64,000 bases of DNA from Methylophaga sp. (GCA_011053005.1 DRHW01000037.1:50611-114610), one strand, 5' to 3'. Positions 46,188 to 56,002 are shown, counted from the stretch's first letter. Notes: generated by a model from the sequence alone, not told the origin. Numbers and translations are program-made.

Positions 46188-47165
46188 ATGGTTTATGATC
46201 CATTTAAAGAAGCAAGTAGCGATAGGACATTATCTGCTCCGCCTTCTGCCACTGAATATCTGAAAGATTCGACATTTAGATTTTTTGCCTACTTTTGTGC
46301 CTTATTCATCATTCTATTAGTTGCTTATATTATTATAGAATTGGGTAGCCAAGCCCTACCCGCCATACAAAAACATGGTTTAGGTTTTATTACGGGCACC
46401 ACATGGGATACGAATGAAGGCATTTTTGGCGTGCTTCCTGAAATATGGGGAACCATTTACAGCTCGTTAATTGCCTTATTAATTGGCGGCGTTTTTGGTG
46501 TGGGTATTGCCATATTCTTAACGCAAAGTTTTGTTCATGCAAAACTCGAAGTCACCTTTAGAACCATCATTGAATTATTAGCCGCTATCCCTTCCGTTGT
46601 TTACGGACTTTGGGGTATTTACGTGCTGATCCCATTATTAAGACCTGGCGCAGATTGGTTACATGAAACCTTCGGCTGGTTCCCTTTATTTGGTACAGAA
46701 CTCAGTGGACCGGGACTTGCACCCGCTTCGTTAGTACTGGCCATTATGATCTTACCGACTGTTGCCGCAATTTCAGCCGATGCATTTCGCCGCATTCCTT
46801 ATCGCGTTAAAGAAGCGGCTTACGGTATGGGCGCAACAAAGTGGGAAGTCATTCTAAAAGTTATGTTGCCAACGGCCTCATCAGGCATTCTTGCCGGATT
46901 GGTATTAGGTTTTGGTCGTGCATTGGGTGAAACAATGGCCCTTGCAATGTTGATTGGTAATGTGAATAACATTAGCCTTTCTCTTTTTGCCCCTGCTAAT
47001 ACTTTGGCATCGCTACTTGCATCCACCTTCCCTGAAGCCGGCGAATTAGAAGTTGAAGCGCTGATGTATGCCGCTCTAGTTTTATTAGCTATCACCTTTG
47101 TCGTTAATGTTGCAGGTTTAGCTGTTCAGCAATACACCATGCGTAAATTTGAGGGTAAAAAATGA
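46188..47165 (+). CDS. pstC: Phosphate ABC permease PstC
   Basis: 325-aa permease with six membrane helices. The EAA-type loop VKEAAYGMGATKWEVILKVMLPTASSGIL and GFGRALGETMALAMLIGN are diagnostic of PstC. The N-terminal extension before the first helix (residues 1-35) is cytoplasmic. Overlaps pstA by four bases. Together with PstA it forms the transmembrane channel for phosphate import. Confidence 0.95.
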   Translation: MVYDPFKEASSDRTLSAPPSATEYLKDSTFRFFAYFCALFIILLVAYIIIELGSQALPAIQKHGLGFITGTTWDTNEGIFGVLPEIWGTIYSSLIALLIGGVFGVGIAIFLTQSFVHAKLEVTFRTIIELLAAIPSVVYGLWGIYVLIPLLRPGADWLHETFGWFPLFGTELSGPGLAPASLVLAIMILPTVAAISADAFRRIPYRVKEAAYGMGATKWEVILKVMLPTASSGILAGLVLGFGRALGETMALAMLIGNVNNISLSLFAPANTLASLLASTFPEAGELEVEALMYAALVLLAITFVVNVAGLAVQQYTMRKFEGKK

Positions 47166-48061
47166 GCCAACTCACTTCAAAAGATTTACTACCTAAAATC
47201 GTGCTACCAGCTCTTGATAAAGATGTCTTTGAGATGCGAGCAATTAAGAATGCTTTCTTAACCTTGCTGGTATGGGCTATCGGTATTTTAGCGAGTATTC
47301 CTTTATTTTCAGTTATTTACATGTTGATTGTTGAAGGTGGCGCTCGACTAGATTATGAAGCGTTAACCGCCATTCCACCAGCAGGCTTTGAGATGGGCGG
47401 CGGATTTGGTAACGCAATAATTGGTACGTTGATCATGGTGTTTATTGCATCAGCACTCAGTATTCCAATCGGCATTATGGCGGCGATTTATCTATCGATA
47501 CTAGAACCACATAGCAAAGTCGCCACCATCTCAAGATTCTTAGCAAAAGTGCTGACAGGCTTCCCTTCTATTTTGGCGGGTGTATTTGTTTATGCCGTCA
47601 TTGTTATTACAACAGGCACGTATTCGGCATGGGCCGGTGGTGTGGCATTAGCGGTTTTAATGTTACCAACAGTGACATTAGCCGCTGAAGAAGCAATGCG
47701 CCAAGTACCACAAAAAATGAAAGATGCTGCTTTTGGCATGGGGTGTACTCGTACTCAAGTTATTTTTAATGTGGTATTGCCTACGGGTTTACCGGGTATT
47801 TTAACGGGCGTTATTTTAGCGGTAGCGGGCGCAGCTGGCGAATCGGCTCCCCTACTCTTCACCGCATTATTTAGTAATTATTACATGGGCGAATTGGCTG
47901 AACCGACCGCTTCATTATCGATTTTGATTTATAACTTCTCAGGCATGCCTTTTGAGAACCAAATCGAGTTAGCTTGGTCAGCATCTTTAGTACTTGTTTT
48001 ACTGGTACTTTTTTTCAACATTCTGGCACGTGTTGTCGGACGTTCTAAATTTAGAGAATAA
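47162..48061 (+). CDS. pstA: Phosphate ABC permease PstA
   Basis: 299-aa permease with about six helices. The loop MKDAAFGMGCTRTQVIFNVVLPTGLPGI and GAAGESAPLLFTALF are PstA marks. It starts with an ATGA overlap on pstC and is followed by pstB after 12 bases. Normal length and no deletions. Confidence 0.95.
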   Translation: MSQLTSKDLLPKIVLPALDKDVFEMRAIKNAFLTLLVWAIGILASIPLFSVIYMLIVEGGARLDYEALTAIPPAGFEMGGGFGNAIIGTLIMVFIASALSIPIGIMAAIYLSILEPHSKVATISRFLAKVLTGFPSILAGVFVYAVIVITTGTYSAWAGGVALAVLMLPTVTLAAEEAMRQVPQKMKDAAFGMGCTRTQVIFNVVLPTGLPGILTGVILAVAGAAGESAPLLFTALFSNYYMGELAEPTASLSILIYNFSGMPFENQIELAWSASLVLVLLVLFFNILARVVGRSKFRE

Positions 48062-48073
48062 GTGAGGTTACAC

Positions 48074-48901
48074 ATGACGACTACATCAACTAATGGCGAA
48101 TTTATTGCCAAAAAATATGAACCAAAAGGTCCGGTTGTTTTAGATTGCCAAGTAAAAAATATTTTTTACGGTGATTTTAGAGCGGTGAGAGATACCGCTA
48201 TTCCAATCGAAAAAAACAAAGTAACTGGATTTATCGGCCCATCGGGTTGCGGCAAGAGTACTGTATTAAGAAGTATGAATCGAATGAATGACTTAATTGA
48301 ATCATTCAAATTCGATGGCAGTATTCATTATCACGAAAGCGATATCTATAATAAAAAAGTCGATCCGGTTATTGTTAGACGCTATATCGGTATGGTTTTC
48401 CAACTGCCTAACCCTTTCTCAATGAGTATTTACGATAACGTTGCCTTTGGCCTTCGTTTGAATAGATTTCAAGGTGATGAAGAAGAAATGGTTGTAAAAG
48501 CGTTAAAACGCGCAGCGATTTGGGATGACGTAAAAGATAAGCTTAAAAACAGCGGTTTGTCATTATCCGGTGGACAACAACAACGCTTGTGTATTGCAAG
48601 AGCCATTGCAACGGAACCTGATGTATTGTTAATGGATGAACCGTGTTCAGCGCTTGATCCCATTGCAACCCGCCAAGTTGAAGAATTAATGGTTGAATTG
48701 AAAGAACATTACAGTGTCGCTTTGGTTACCCACAATATGCAACAAGCCTCGCGTGTTGCCGATGTAACGGCATTCTTAGGTGTTGATATCAGCCAAGGTA
48801 GTCGCACAGGTTATCTCGTTGAAATGAATGAAACTCAACAGATTTTTGAAAATCCTCAGCAAAAATTGACTCAACAATATGTACGAGGCGAATTCAGTTA
48901 A
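48074..48901 (+). CDS. pstB: Phosphate ABC ATPase PstB
   Basis: 275-aa ATP-binding protein. Walker [14 protein letters not shown]-loop MVFQLPNPF, signature [14 protein letters not shown], Walker [13 protein letters not shown] and H-loop THNMQQ are intact. The ATG at 48074 has GTGAGG about 10 bases upstream; the alternative GTG at 48062 is part of that ribosome site and was not chosen. Last member of pstSCAB. phoU does not follow; a Fic-like gene does. Confidence 0.95.
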   Translation: MTTTSTNGEFIAKKYEPKGPVVLDCQVKNIFYGDFRAVRDTAIPIEKNKVTGFIGPSGCGKSTVLRSMNRMNDLIESFKFDGSIHYHESDIYNKKVDPVIVRRYIGMVFQLPNPFSMSIYDNVAFGLRLNRFQGDEEEMVVKALKRAAIWDDVKDKLKNSGLSLSGGQQQRLCIARAIATEPDVLLMDEPCSALDPIATRQVEELMVELKEHYSVALVTHNMQQASRVADVTAFLGVDISQGSRTGYLVEMNETQQIFENPQQKLTQQYVRGEFS

Positions 48902-48980
48902 ACCGCTGTGACATTGCAGAGGATTAACTAATATTCACGATAATAATGATGAAACGTGATCAACAACTTGGTTTGGTTTG

Positions 48981-49646
48981 ATGGCTAAAATACGACGACT
49001 TAATATGGATGCCATTCGATCATCCCTTGAGGTTACTCAGCACAATTTCAAAAAAATTAATTCGACACTCACCATCAAACGAAAACCACCGTCGGATGAG
49101 GTTATCGATAATTTACTGGCTGGTTATGCCAAAATTGATGCTTATCTGGAAAATGGAACGGATTTATTTGGCATGGGTAACTCTCATCTTATTTTAGAGC
49201 TTAACCATATCGTGCTTTATCATAATTCTGCTATTTCAATCGAGGAAGATAAATCACAATTCAAAGCCACCCAACTACATTTTTATGATGGCAAAGATGG
49301 TGGTATCGGACAATTAATGGATTGGTTATCGCTGAATAAGAATACCAAGATCTGGAAAAAAACAGCGGGTGTTTTCACCCATATAATCAGTCAACCACAG
49401 CTTTTTTTAGAAGGTAATCATCGTACAGCGTCATTGATTATGAGTTACTTGCTGATCAAGGAAGGTCTTTCTCCATTCGTACTGTCTTATGAAAATGCCA
49501 AACATTTTTTTGAGCCAGCAGAGCTTATTAAAAAGCGACGGAAAAAGACCCTGATAGATGAGTACATTCACTTACCTAAGCAAACTCGCTTATTTGCCAA
49601 GTTGCTTCAAAATGAACAGACTCAGAAATTCTTTGTAAACGATTAA
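48981..49646 (+). CDS. Fic-like protein with altered active site
   Basis: 221-aa protein. The segment QLFLEGNHRTASLIM (residues 140-154) aligns with the Fic motif H-P-F-x-(E/D)-G-N-x-R, with Phe, Glu, Gly, Asn and Arg kept but the catalytic His replaced by Gln140. The rest is helical as in Fic/Doc proteins. AMP-transfer is therefore doubtful. A TTG three bases upstream is not preferred to the ATG. It begins 79 bases after pstB where phoU would often stand; a link with phosphate status is only an inference. Confidence 0.7.
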   Translation: MAKIRRLNMDAIRSSLEVTQHNFKKINSTLTIKRKPPSDEVIDNLLAGYAKIDAYLENGTDLFGMGNSHLILELNHIVLYHNSAISIEEDKSQFKATQLHFYDGKDGGIGQLMDWLSLNKNTKIWKKTAGVFTHIISQPQLFLEGNHRTASLIMSYLLIKEGLSPFVLSYENAKHFFEPAELIKKRRKKTLIDEYIHLPKQTRLFAKLLQNEQTQKFFVND

Positions 49647-49648
49647 TC

Positions 49649-49948
49649 TTAATGAGCAAAGTTTATCGGTGGTTTTCCCTTTTGTTCACCACGATTTGAT
49701 TCAATAATTCTTTCAAACTGTTCGGGATCATTTTTAAGAATGGTCATATATTCCATCACTAAATCATCCCAGCTATTTCCTGCATGAACAGAAAATTTAT
49801 CTAGTGCAACCATCAATAATTTAGCGGCTACGCGTTGTTCTTTTTTGTCGGCATCGCCATACCAAGCAAGCAATTCATGATATAGAGATTCAATTTTTTC
49901 TAGCGGTGTTAATTCATCGGTTAATCTGTCTGTTTTATTCTGACTCAT
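49649..49948 (-). CDS. Small hypothetical protein
   Basis: 99-aa acidic, helical protein (LTPLEKIESLYHELLAWYGDADKKEQRVAAKLL near the N-terminus). No cysteines, membrane segment or signal peptide. I recognise no family. It ends 2 bases from the end of the Fic-like gene on the opposite strand. The composition resembles small regulatory or adaptor proteins, but that is not evidence for a function. Confidence 0.6.
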   Translation of the reverse strand: MSQNKTDRLTDELTPLEKIESLYHELLAWYGDADKKEQRVAAKLLMVALDKFSVHAGNSWDDLVMEYMTILKNDPEQFERIIESNRGEQKGKPPINFAH

Positions 49949-50078
49949 TGCCTCTATCTCAAAGAATTATTTAGTGAATAGGATACCATTACAGCTCGAT
50001 AATTTTGCAAAAAATAAACGTTATTTTAGATAATATTTACGCTATAAATTTTACTTGTTAAGCATATATTTAATGCCG

Positions 50079-50411
50079 TTAACTGTAGCGTGGAGCAAAC
50101 ATAATAATTGCCATGCCGACTAAGGTCATGCCTGCACCGACCCAGTCCCAAAATGAAGGTCGAATACCGTCAATTGTCCATAACCAGCCTATCGCTACCG
50201 CAACATACACACCACCATAAGCGGCGTAAACACGACCTGCCGCCGCGGGATGTAAAGTAAGTAACCATGCAAATAAAGCTAGCGATATCGCGGCGGGAAT
50301 AAGTAGCCACGCTGAACCGCCTTGCTTTAACCATAGATAAGGCAAATAACAGCCGATTATCTCAGCGAGTGCCGTTACAAAAAACAAAACCAGTGTTTGA
50401 ACTACAAACAT
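50079..50411 (-). CDS. YnfA/UPF0060 family membrane protein
   Basis: 110-aa protein with four membrane helices. [18 protein letters not shown] and [20 protein letters not shown] are conserved YnfA blocks, and the C-terminus [16 protein letters not shown] closes it. The start at Met50411 gives the family length; the longer frame begins 30 bases upstream. YnfA-type proteins resemble small multidrug exporters. It lies downstream of the mxa operon and is separated from it by a terminator. Confidence 0.88.
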   Translation of the reverse strand: MFVVQTLVLFFVTALAEIIGCYLPYLWLKQGGSAWLLIPAAISLALFAWLLTLHPAAAGRVYAAYGGVYVAVAIGWLWTIDGIRPSFWDWVGAGMTLVGMAIIMFAPRYS

Positions 50412-50470
50412 AACGAAACCTATTAATTGAAAGTTGAACAACCGTTAGCAATGTGGCGAAGAAAAATACA

Positions 50471-50510
50471 AAAAAAGCAGTCAATCACTGATGTGATCCA
50501 CTGCTTTTTT
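50471..50510. terminator. Terminator at the end of the mxa operon
   Basis: Stem AAAAAAGCAGT / ACTGCTTTTTT with an inner ATCAC/GTGAT hairpin. The flanking A- and T-runs make it functional in both directions. It lies 63 bases beyond the mxaL stop, between mxaL and the ynfA-like gene. Confidence 0.85.
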
Positions 50511-50572
50511 GTACGTTTAACGCTGCATGATTTTAAACAAAATATAGTCAGTTAAAAACGAGTCGAAACTAT

Positions 50573-51502
50573 TTAATCCCGAAAAAATCGTACAGGAAAA
50601 TACAATAAGACAAGGAATAGTAACGCTATTCCAGTAAACCAAGGCGCCCAATCATAGCTTACAACTTGATCCCGCATTTTTACTTTATGCTCCAACGCAC
50701 TAATCACGGTATTCGGTTTCGATGGCGAAGATACAAAATCAAAATCAAGCATATTCGCTAACTGTTCTAAATGTGACTTTTTCTGAGAAGATAAATGTTC
50801 ATTACGCGGTTTTGCGGCACGCGTTTCTACCGACTCATTTCGAAGCGAGGCATAAACATCTTCATGCATCACATCATTTTGTTCCCAAACGCCCAGATCA
50901 GTTCCGTCAATATCATGCTTTGGAATCGGTAATAATTTCTCACCCCCAATTCCGACAAACACACCCGATACCTCGCCTAACTTACCTTTGAATTTAGGAA
51001 AAAGCGTATCACTTAATGGTGGTGCTTCATGCCCATCAGTAATAAAAACAACATCGGGAACGGGTTCCATCAATTTAGCTTGTTCTACGGCAGTAAACGC
51101 TGCTTTTGATACCTCACTCGATAATGCCCAGGCCATCGAGCCATTTATCTTCGACAACATTTGCGTCAGATCGTTATAGCTTGAACAAACCTCGACCGGA
51201 TTAATAAGCACTAAACTACGCGCTTCGGTAAAGGCCGCTAAACCAACATGAGAACCACAAGGTAATTGCTGTAACGTTTGTTTTGTATATTCCGTTGCCC
51301 ACGTTAAACGGCTTATTTCTTCGCCATTTTGATCAACATCCTTCACATCCATACTTTGTGTGATATCAATAACAAACAATAAATCCATCACCTTAATTGT
51401 ACGATCAGTACGAGGAAACCACAGCGCCGCCATAATCAATAAAGTCACCAGCAACATGAACAATGCCGATGCCGTTATACGAGATTGATAAGAAAACTTC
51501 AT
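50573..51502 (-). CDS. mxaL: MxaL, VWA-domain protein for methanol dehydrogenase maturation
   Basis: 309-aa protein. N-terminal membrane segment (about 11-30), VWA domain with MIDAS FVIDITQSMDV (about 44-54), VGLAAF and VVFITDGHEAPP, and a C-terminal membrane helix (about 285-303). MxaA, MxaK and MxaL are needed for Ca insertion into MxaFI in methylotrophs. Last gene of mxaRSACKL, starting with a 4-base overlap on mxaK. No mxaD, mxaE or mxaH follows. Confidence 0.9.
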   Translation of the reverse strand: MKFSYQSRITASALFMLLVTLLIMAALWFPRTDRTIKVMDLLFVIDITQSMDVKDVDQNGEEISRLTWATEYTKQTLQQLPCGSHVGLAAFTEARSLVLINPVEVCSSYNDLTQMLSKINGSMAWALSSEVSKAAFTAVEQAKLMEPVPDVVFITDGHEAPPLSDTLFPKFKGKLGEVSGVFVGIGGEKLLPIPKHDIDGTDLGVWEQNDVMHEDVYASLRNESVETRAAKPRNEHLSSQKKSHLEQLANMLDFDFVSSPSKPNTVISALEHKVKMRDQVVSYDWAPWFTGIALLFLVLLYFPVRFFRD

Positions 51503-52038
51503 GGCAAATCAACTCTGAAACCAACGGCTTTAACGACCACACTTTCTGAACCTTTACGTTTTGCATAAGGTTTTTTATCAGCTGATTCTTCCGGCGCCAT
51601 GCGCAATGCAAGCTCTAAGTTATAACGCGCATCCCATAACGATGAGTCTATTAACAATGCTGTCCTATAATCCTGTTTGGCTAAACCAATCAGTGCCACT
51701 CGTCCGGTATCATCCGCTGCTAATGCCCGTGCATCTTGCAAATGAATATTGCCGCGGTTGAAATAAGCCGCCGCTTCTAAATCTTCATCTTCAGTTGCTA
51801 CGACCGTTGTTAAACGTTCCATTGCTTCCTTCGCTTTGCCCTGTTCTGCTTCATTATAAGCTTTGGCAAATTGTGCTTTTAAATGCTCAGGTATATTTTC
51901 AGAGCTTGCGGGGTTGCTGATAAACGCGTTCACTTTACCTGTCTGCCATAGTGATAAACCTGCTTGGCCTGCAGCGAGTAAACTGAGTACCGCCACAACA
52001 ACTAATAACCAATGTGCTACATTCAAATATTTATTCAT
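51499..52038 (-). CDS. mxaK: MxaK, TPR-like membrane protein of the mxa cluster
   Basis: 179-aa protein with one N-terminal membrane helix (about 8-30) followed by TPR-like helices (AYNEAEQGKAKEAMERL, AAYFNRGNIHLQDARAL, RTALLIDSSLWDARYNLELA). Needed with MxaA and MxaL for active methanol dehydrogenase in studied methylotrophs. It overlaps mxaC by 8 bases and mxaL by 4, showing tight translational coupling. Confidence 0.9.
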   Translation of the reverse strand: MNKYLNVAHWLLVVVAVLSLLAAGQAGLSLWQTGKVNAFISNPASSENIPEHLKAQFAKAYNEAEQGKAKEAMERLTTVVATEDEDLEAAAYFNRGNIHLQDARALAADDTGRVALIGLAKQDYRTALLIDSSLWDARYNLELALRMAPEESADKKPYAKRKGSESVVVKAVGFRVDLP

Positions 52039-53050
52039 GTGCTTTTCTCACTCCCCATGCGGTATAAAATTGAGCCATCATTAACAACAACATGGTTATC
52101 ATTGCTACCCAAAAGAAAGGTGCCGTTTTTATTTCACGTGGCATAACCTCATTCACAATTAACGTCTGATCTTGTTGCTTATCGATCGTATCTATCGCTT
52201 CAGAAAAGCTTTTCACTGATTCAATTTCAAAAACTCGATATGGCACACCTAAAGATTGAAAGAATTTGTGTAAACGCTTCTCTGGTGTGTTGCCCCATGA
52301 ATTATCTGTGCCTTCTTCATCTAAACTTAAACCGGCCGTCGAACGCATGTAAATCCAGTACAGTGTTAAATTTTCACGTTTGTATAACGCTGCAATGGTT
52401 TGCTTATCTTCATCAGTAAACTCTTGTCCACCATCGGATACCAACAATACGGTTCGCGAACCGTGATACGCCTCTTTACCATACATTTCACCGGCTTTAA
52501 TTAACGCTTGGGCGATATTGGTTTCAGATAACCCTTTACCTAATGCACTCGCATCAATCGTCGCCCGTATTGAATCTTTGTTATAACTCAAAGGCAACAA
52601 ATCCAACGCCTTATCACTAAACAATACAAAGCCAAAGCGATCATCTGGACGTTTATCAACAAATTCCAATAAGTACTTTTGAGCAATGCGACGTTTGCTA
52701 TCGCCCTTTCCTACGGTTCGATTAACCGCTAATGCTTTATCTCGTGTTGAAAACGGATCATCCATACTGCGACTACGATCAACTAACACCACTACTTCAG
52801 CACCATTACCCACCCGTTCAACCGTTTGCTCAGGATAATAAGGACCAGCTAGCGATAAAATTAAACCCGCTAACACGAGGGAAGCCAGAAGCTTAAGTGC
52901 AAAACCAATCATATTAGATAAGGAATCGACCGGTACAAATTGGCTCCACGCTACTGTCTTATCTTGATTATGGGTAAACCAAGGCAAGAACACTAAAGGC
53001 AGCAGCAAAAACATCATCGGTGATGCCCACTGTAAACCTAAAAGTGTCAT
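52031..53050 (-). CDS. mxaC: MxaC, VWA-domain membrane protein of the mxa cluster
   Basis: 339-aa protein of the BatA/MxaC type: helices at about 10-25 and 55-70, then a VWA domain with the MIDAS motif VVLVDRSRSM (Asp91, Ser93, Ser95), GLSETNIAQAL and LLVSDGGQEF, and a C-terminal helix. In methylotrophs MxaC sits with MxaS and MxaR in a chaperone-like membrane complex. A paralog with roughly 70% similar residues by eye is at 58.1-59.1 kb. The start overlaps mxaA by 4 bases. Confidence 0.92.
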   Translation of the reverse strand: MTLLGLQWASPMMFLLLPLVFLPWFTHNQDKTVAWSQFVPVDSLSNMIGFALKLLASLVLAGLILSLAGPYYPEQTVERVGNGAEVVVLVDRSRSMDDPFSTRDKALAVNRTVGKGDSKRRIAQKYLLEFVDKRPDDRFGFVLFSDKALDLLPLSYNKDSIRATIDASALGKGLSETNIAQALIKAGEMYGKEAYHGSRTVLLVSDGGQEFTDEDKQTIAALYKRENLTLYWIYMRSTAGLSLDEEGTDNSWGNTPEKRLHKFFQSLGVPYRVFEIESVKSFSEAIDTIDKQQDQTLIVNEVMPREIKTAPFFWVAMITMLLLMMAQFYTAWGVRKAHE

Positions 53051-53907
53051 GCGAGCATCTCCTTAGAACGACATGCCTTAGCCAGTTTTCTTACTGATTC
53101 AATATCAGCACCTTGTTCAGCCTTACGAGCAAAAAAGTGTTGTTCTGATTGTGTGTAAAATAATTTAATGTCTTTTTCCAGTGGTGATAACCATGGAAAC
53201 TGCATCAACAACTTATCTATTTCACCATAGACAACGACCGTGCCTGCTGTGTGATTAAACGCAGTATGCAAAATACGTGACGCATCATCATTCGTCAGTG
53301 AACGCTGCCATTTCAAACGTGACAAGTTATGCACGGCTTGAGCAAAGGGTTGGCGGTGTTTTGTTTTCCATCCGAAGTGCCAAAACGCCAAAATCAATCC
53401 ACAAAGTAACGCAATACCAGCAAATAATTTTAATTGCTGCATTGTTTCAGTGGTTGTAATTAACATCGGCTTCATATCAGGTCTAGCTTTTATATCCGCT
53501 AAACCATCATCACCTGATACCGCTAATGCAGGCCCAATAGTTAATGCTGTTTCAGGAATCGTCATCCATTTCTCATCACTGCCTTTTACATCAAACTTAG
53601 GCGTAGCAATCGTGGTGTTTTTTAATGGCACATTGACAACTTGATAATGAAAAACCAGTTGTCTAGCTTCAACATCAATCGTTTTTAAATACAGCCACGT
53701 TCCATATCGCTTGTTCTCTTGTGGCAAACTGGATTTATCCACTTGAATATCAGTGGTTCCTAAATCAACGTTAACATTGACTTCATCCCCCAGAAATAAC
53801 CCCCATGTTCGATCAACCGATATGGTTAAAGGCTGCTCTTCTGCCATCGCGGAAGTGATAAACAGCATGTTTACCAAGACCATTAGTATTAGATAATAAT
53901 TTTTCAT
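53047..53907 (-). CDS. mxaA: MxaA, methanol dehydrogenase maturation protein
   Basis: 286-aa protein with a signal peptide (cleavage about residue 22, after SAMA), a periplasmic beta-rich domain starting SVDRTWGLFLGDEVNVNVDL, a membrane helix at about 162-182 and a cytoplasmic C-terminal domain. Position between mxaS and mxaC and overall build identify it as MxaA. Proposed in methylotrophs to help load calcium in MxaF. It follows mxaS after 2 bases. Confidence 0.9.
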   Translation of the reverse strand: MKNYYLILMVLVNMLFITSAMAEEQPLTISVDRTWGLFLGDEVNVNVDLGTTDIQVDKSSLPQENKRYGTWLYLKTIDVEARQLVFHYQVVNVPLKNTTIATPKFDVKGSDEKWMTIPETALTIGPALAVSGDDGLADIKARPDMKPMLITTTETMQQLKLFAGIALLCGLILAFWHFGWKTKHRQPFAQAVHNLSRLKWQRSLTNDDASRILHTAFNHTAGTVVVYGEIDKLLMQFPWLSPLEKDIKLFYTQSEQHFFARKAEQGADIESVRKLAKACRSKEMLA

Positions 53908-53909
53908 AT

Positions 53910-54785
53910 TTATTTTCTACCTAAAAAGTAGTTCGTTAACTGTTCGCCCGTTACCTCACCATCGGTGAATAAAGGTCTCACCCGATGACGCATAAAGCAG
54001 TTAGTCAACTGCTCAAAGTGATTATCAATGGTTTGTTTCCAACGTTTTTTAACGCTAGGTCGCATCCAAACACTACGTCGCTCACCCGTTTCCGAATCTC
54101 TCATTTCTGTCCAGCCTGCATGTGATGGCAGATGATTGACATCATCGTGCTGCCAAACAATAGGCACAACGGTATAACGTGATAATTGTCTTAACGCCTT
54201 ATCAATCACGTCAATATCACAACAAAAATCAGATGCTAAAAAGACAACAGCATGCTTACTGGTAATCATATTTGCTGCGTGGAGCATGCCATCAACACCT
54301 GCTGATGTTGCAGGTCCGGCATCACGTATCATATCGGCGGCAATCATCGGCATGCTGCGTTGACGGGTAGGCATCATATGTACATCGTGACGTAAACCAG
54401 AATCAAAGCCAGCCAGACCAAATCGATCACCTAAACCTATTGCTGAATGGGCGATTAGCTGCGTCAAATTGGCTAATTGTTCATGATTGACATTCGATAT
54501 TGCCATTGATCGTGACAAATCTGCCATCATCCATAATGTAATAGGTGAACGCTGCTGATAACGTTTAACCAAATAACTTTCTTTACCTGTCGATAAATTA
54601 TTACGCAGCGAGGCACGCAAATCTAAGCGGCGAGGATCAGGGTAATCAAATAAATCTGAGAATCCAGCAAAACTATCCCCAGTACCTAATGATTTACCTT
54701 GATGCACACCCGGCAAGCTACCGTACACCTTGTGAGGATAACGATAACTAAACTCATCTTGTTGTCGTTTATTTTTTTCGCTCAT
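53910..54785 (-). CDS. mxaS: MxaS, DUF58 protein
   Basis: 291-aa protein with the DUF58 region at RLDLRASLRNNL onward and a VWA-like fold (LWMMADLSRSM, SAIGLGDRFGLAGFDSG, FLASDFCCD). Met54785 was chosen as start: the 14 extra residues of the longer frame are hydrophobic and unlike the family. It probably acts with MxaR and MxaC as a MoxR-DUF58-VWA chaperone unit. 120-162 bases separate it from mxaR. Confidence 0.9.
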   Translation of the reverse strand: MSEKNKRQQDEFSYRYPHKVYGSLPGVHQGKSLGTGDSFAGFSDLFDYPDPRRLDLRASLRNNLSTGKESYLVKRYQQRSPITLWMMADLSRSMAISNVNHEQLANLTQLIAHSAIGLGDRFGLAGFDSGLRHDVHMMPTRQRSMPMIAADMIRDAGPATSAGVDGMLHAANMITSKHAVVFLASDFCCDIDVIDKALRQLSRYTVVPIVWQHDDVNHLPSHAGWTEMRDSETGERRSVWMRPSVKKRWKQTIDNHFEQLTNCFMRHRVRPLFTDGEVTGEQLTNYFLGRK

Positions 54786-54947
54786 AGTTAACCCTAAATA
54801 GTTCAATAAAATGAGGAATACGTGCACTCTTTTTCGTTAGGACAAGATAACAACCATCAATCAAGCATCGCTTACATAAATCACATAGCAACTTGAACAA
54901 TACTTTTAACTCTGTCGTTACGAAAAAATGAACCGTAGACTCATTTT

Positions 54948-55967
54948 TTATGGGGCAGAAATATGATCACGTAACGCCGCAATAAACTGTGGCATGATCT
55001 GTTCACGACGACCTTCATAAATAGGTGATAAGAAAACACGATGCGTTAAGGTTGCAAACAACACAGTATGTACATCATCCGGCAAAACATGATCGCGGCC
55101 TTCTAACCATGCCGCTACTTTAGCGGCACGTACCATCGCAGACATAGCACGAACACTAGCACCCGCTACCACTAAATCTTCCATAAACACATCAGGAATA
55201 TTAATACCGAATTCATGCGGTTTCCACGTCGCATCCCAGATTCGAATGATGTAATCTTCGATTTCTGGTGACACAAATACAGCCTGTTGAACCTCTTTAT
55301 CTAAGGCATTTAACTCGGTGTAATCCAGTAAAGGTTCTTTTAAGTCACTTAATAATTCATCGACGTCATGGAACTTAGAATCGAAGATCAATGCTTTACG
55401 ATCACCTACCGCTTCAGGGTTAGACACCCCGATTTCGAATAAGAAACGATCGCGTGCAGCGGCGCTTAATTCAAAGGTTTCTTCTTTTTCAACACCGTTA
55501 CGATCAGCAAACACGACCATGTGAGGGAATCTATATTCCTTACCAAATGCTTCAGCACTACGTTCTGCCATCGCACGTAAAAGTAATGATTGAACTTGTG
55601 GACGAGCACGATTGATTTCATTAAAGAAAAATACAGCCGTATCATCACCATGAGCAATGAGGGGACCTGGATCAATAACAGGTTTACCTTCACCATCAAC
55701 CCACGCGCTGTAAAGTAAATCGCTCGGCATTAAATCGACACTACCTTCAATACGACCAAACGAGCCGCCTAATGCTTTAGAAAACGCACGAAGTAAGGTT
55801 GTTTTACCCACACCAACGCCACCTTCGAGTAATACGTGTCCACGTGCATGTAAGGCAATCAAAATTAATCGAATTGCTTTTTGCTGGCCAATAACAACCG
55901 TATTAACGACTTTCTCTAATGCTAATGCTTTATCACGAGCTGATTGTAAATGTTGCATATCCGTCAT
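54948..55967 (-). CDS. mxaR: MxaR/MoxR AAA+ ATPase
   Basis: 339-aa MoxR-family ATPase. Walker A EGGVGVGKTTLLRA (about 54-67), Walker B FFFNEINRARPQVQS, sensor 1 VVFADRNG and the sensor 2/C-terminal lid (AAARDRFLFEIGV) are present. MoxR proteins act as chaperone ATPases for enzyme assembly, here methanol dehydrogenase. First gene of the minus-strand mxaRSACKL operon. Upstream DNA holds TATAAT at 55997-56002 as a possible -10. Confidence 0.92.
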   Translation of the reverse strand: MTDMQHLQSARDKALALEKVVNTVVIGQQKAIRLILIALHARGHVLLEGGVGVGKTTLLRAFSKALGGSFGRIEGSVDLMPSDLLYSAWVDGEGKPVIDPGPLIAHGDDTAVFFFNEINRARPQVQSLLLRAMAERSAEAFGKEYRFPHMVVFADRNGVEKEETFELSAAARDRFLFEIGVSNPEAVGDRKALIFDSKFHDVDELLSDLKEPLLDYTELNALDKEVQQAVFVSPEIEDYIIRIWDATWKPHEFGINIPDVFMEDLVVAGASVRAMSAMVRAAKVAAWLEGRDHVLPDDVHTVLFATLTHRVFLSPIYEGRREQIMPQFIAALRDHISAP

Positions 55968-55996
55968 GTGTTCCTCTCTTTTTAGTTATCTTAATT

Positions 55997-56002
55997 ATTA
56001 TA
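55997..56002 (-). promoter_or_regulatory. Possible -10 box of the mxaR operon
   Basis: TATAAT on the minus strand about 30 bases upstream of the mxaR start. The matching -35 (ATCTAA-like) is weak, which would fit a promoter needing an activator such as a methanol-response regulator. Low certainty. Confidence 0.35.
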
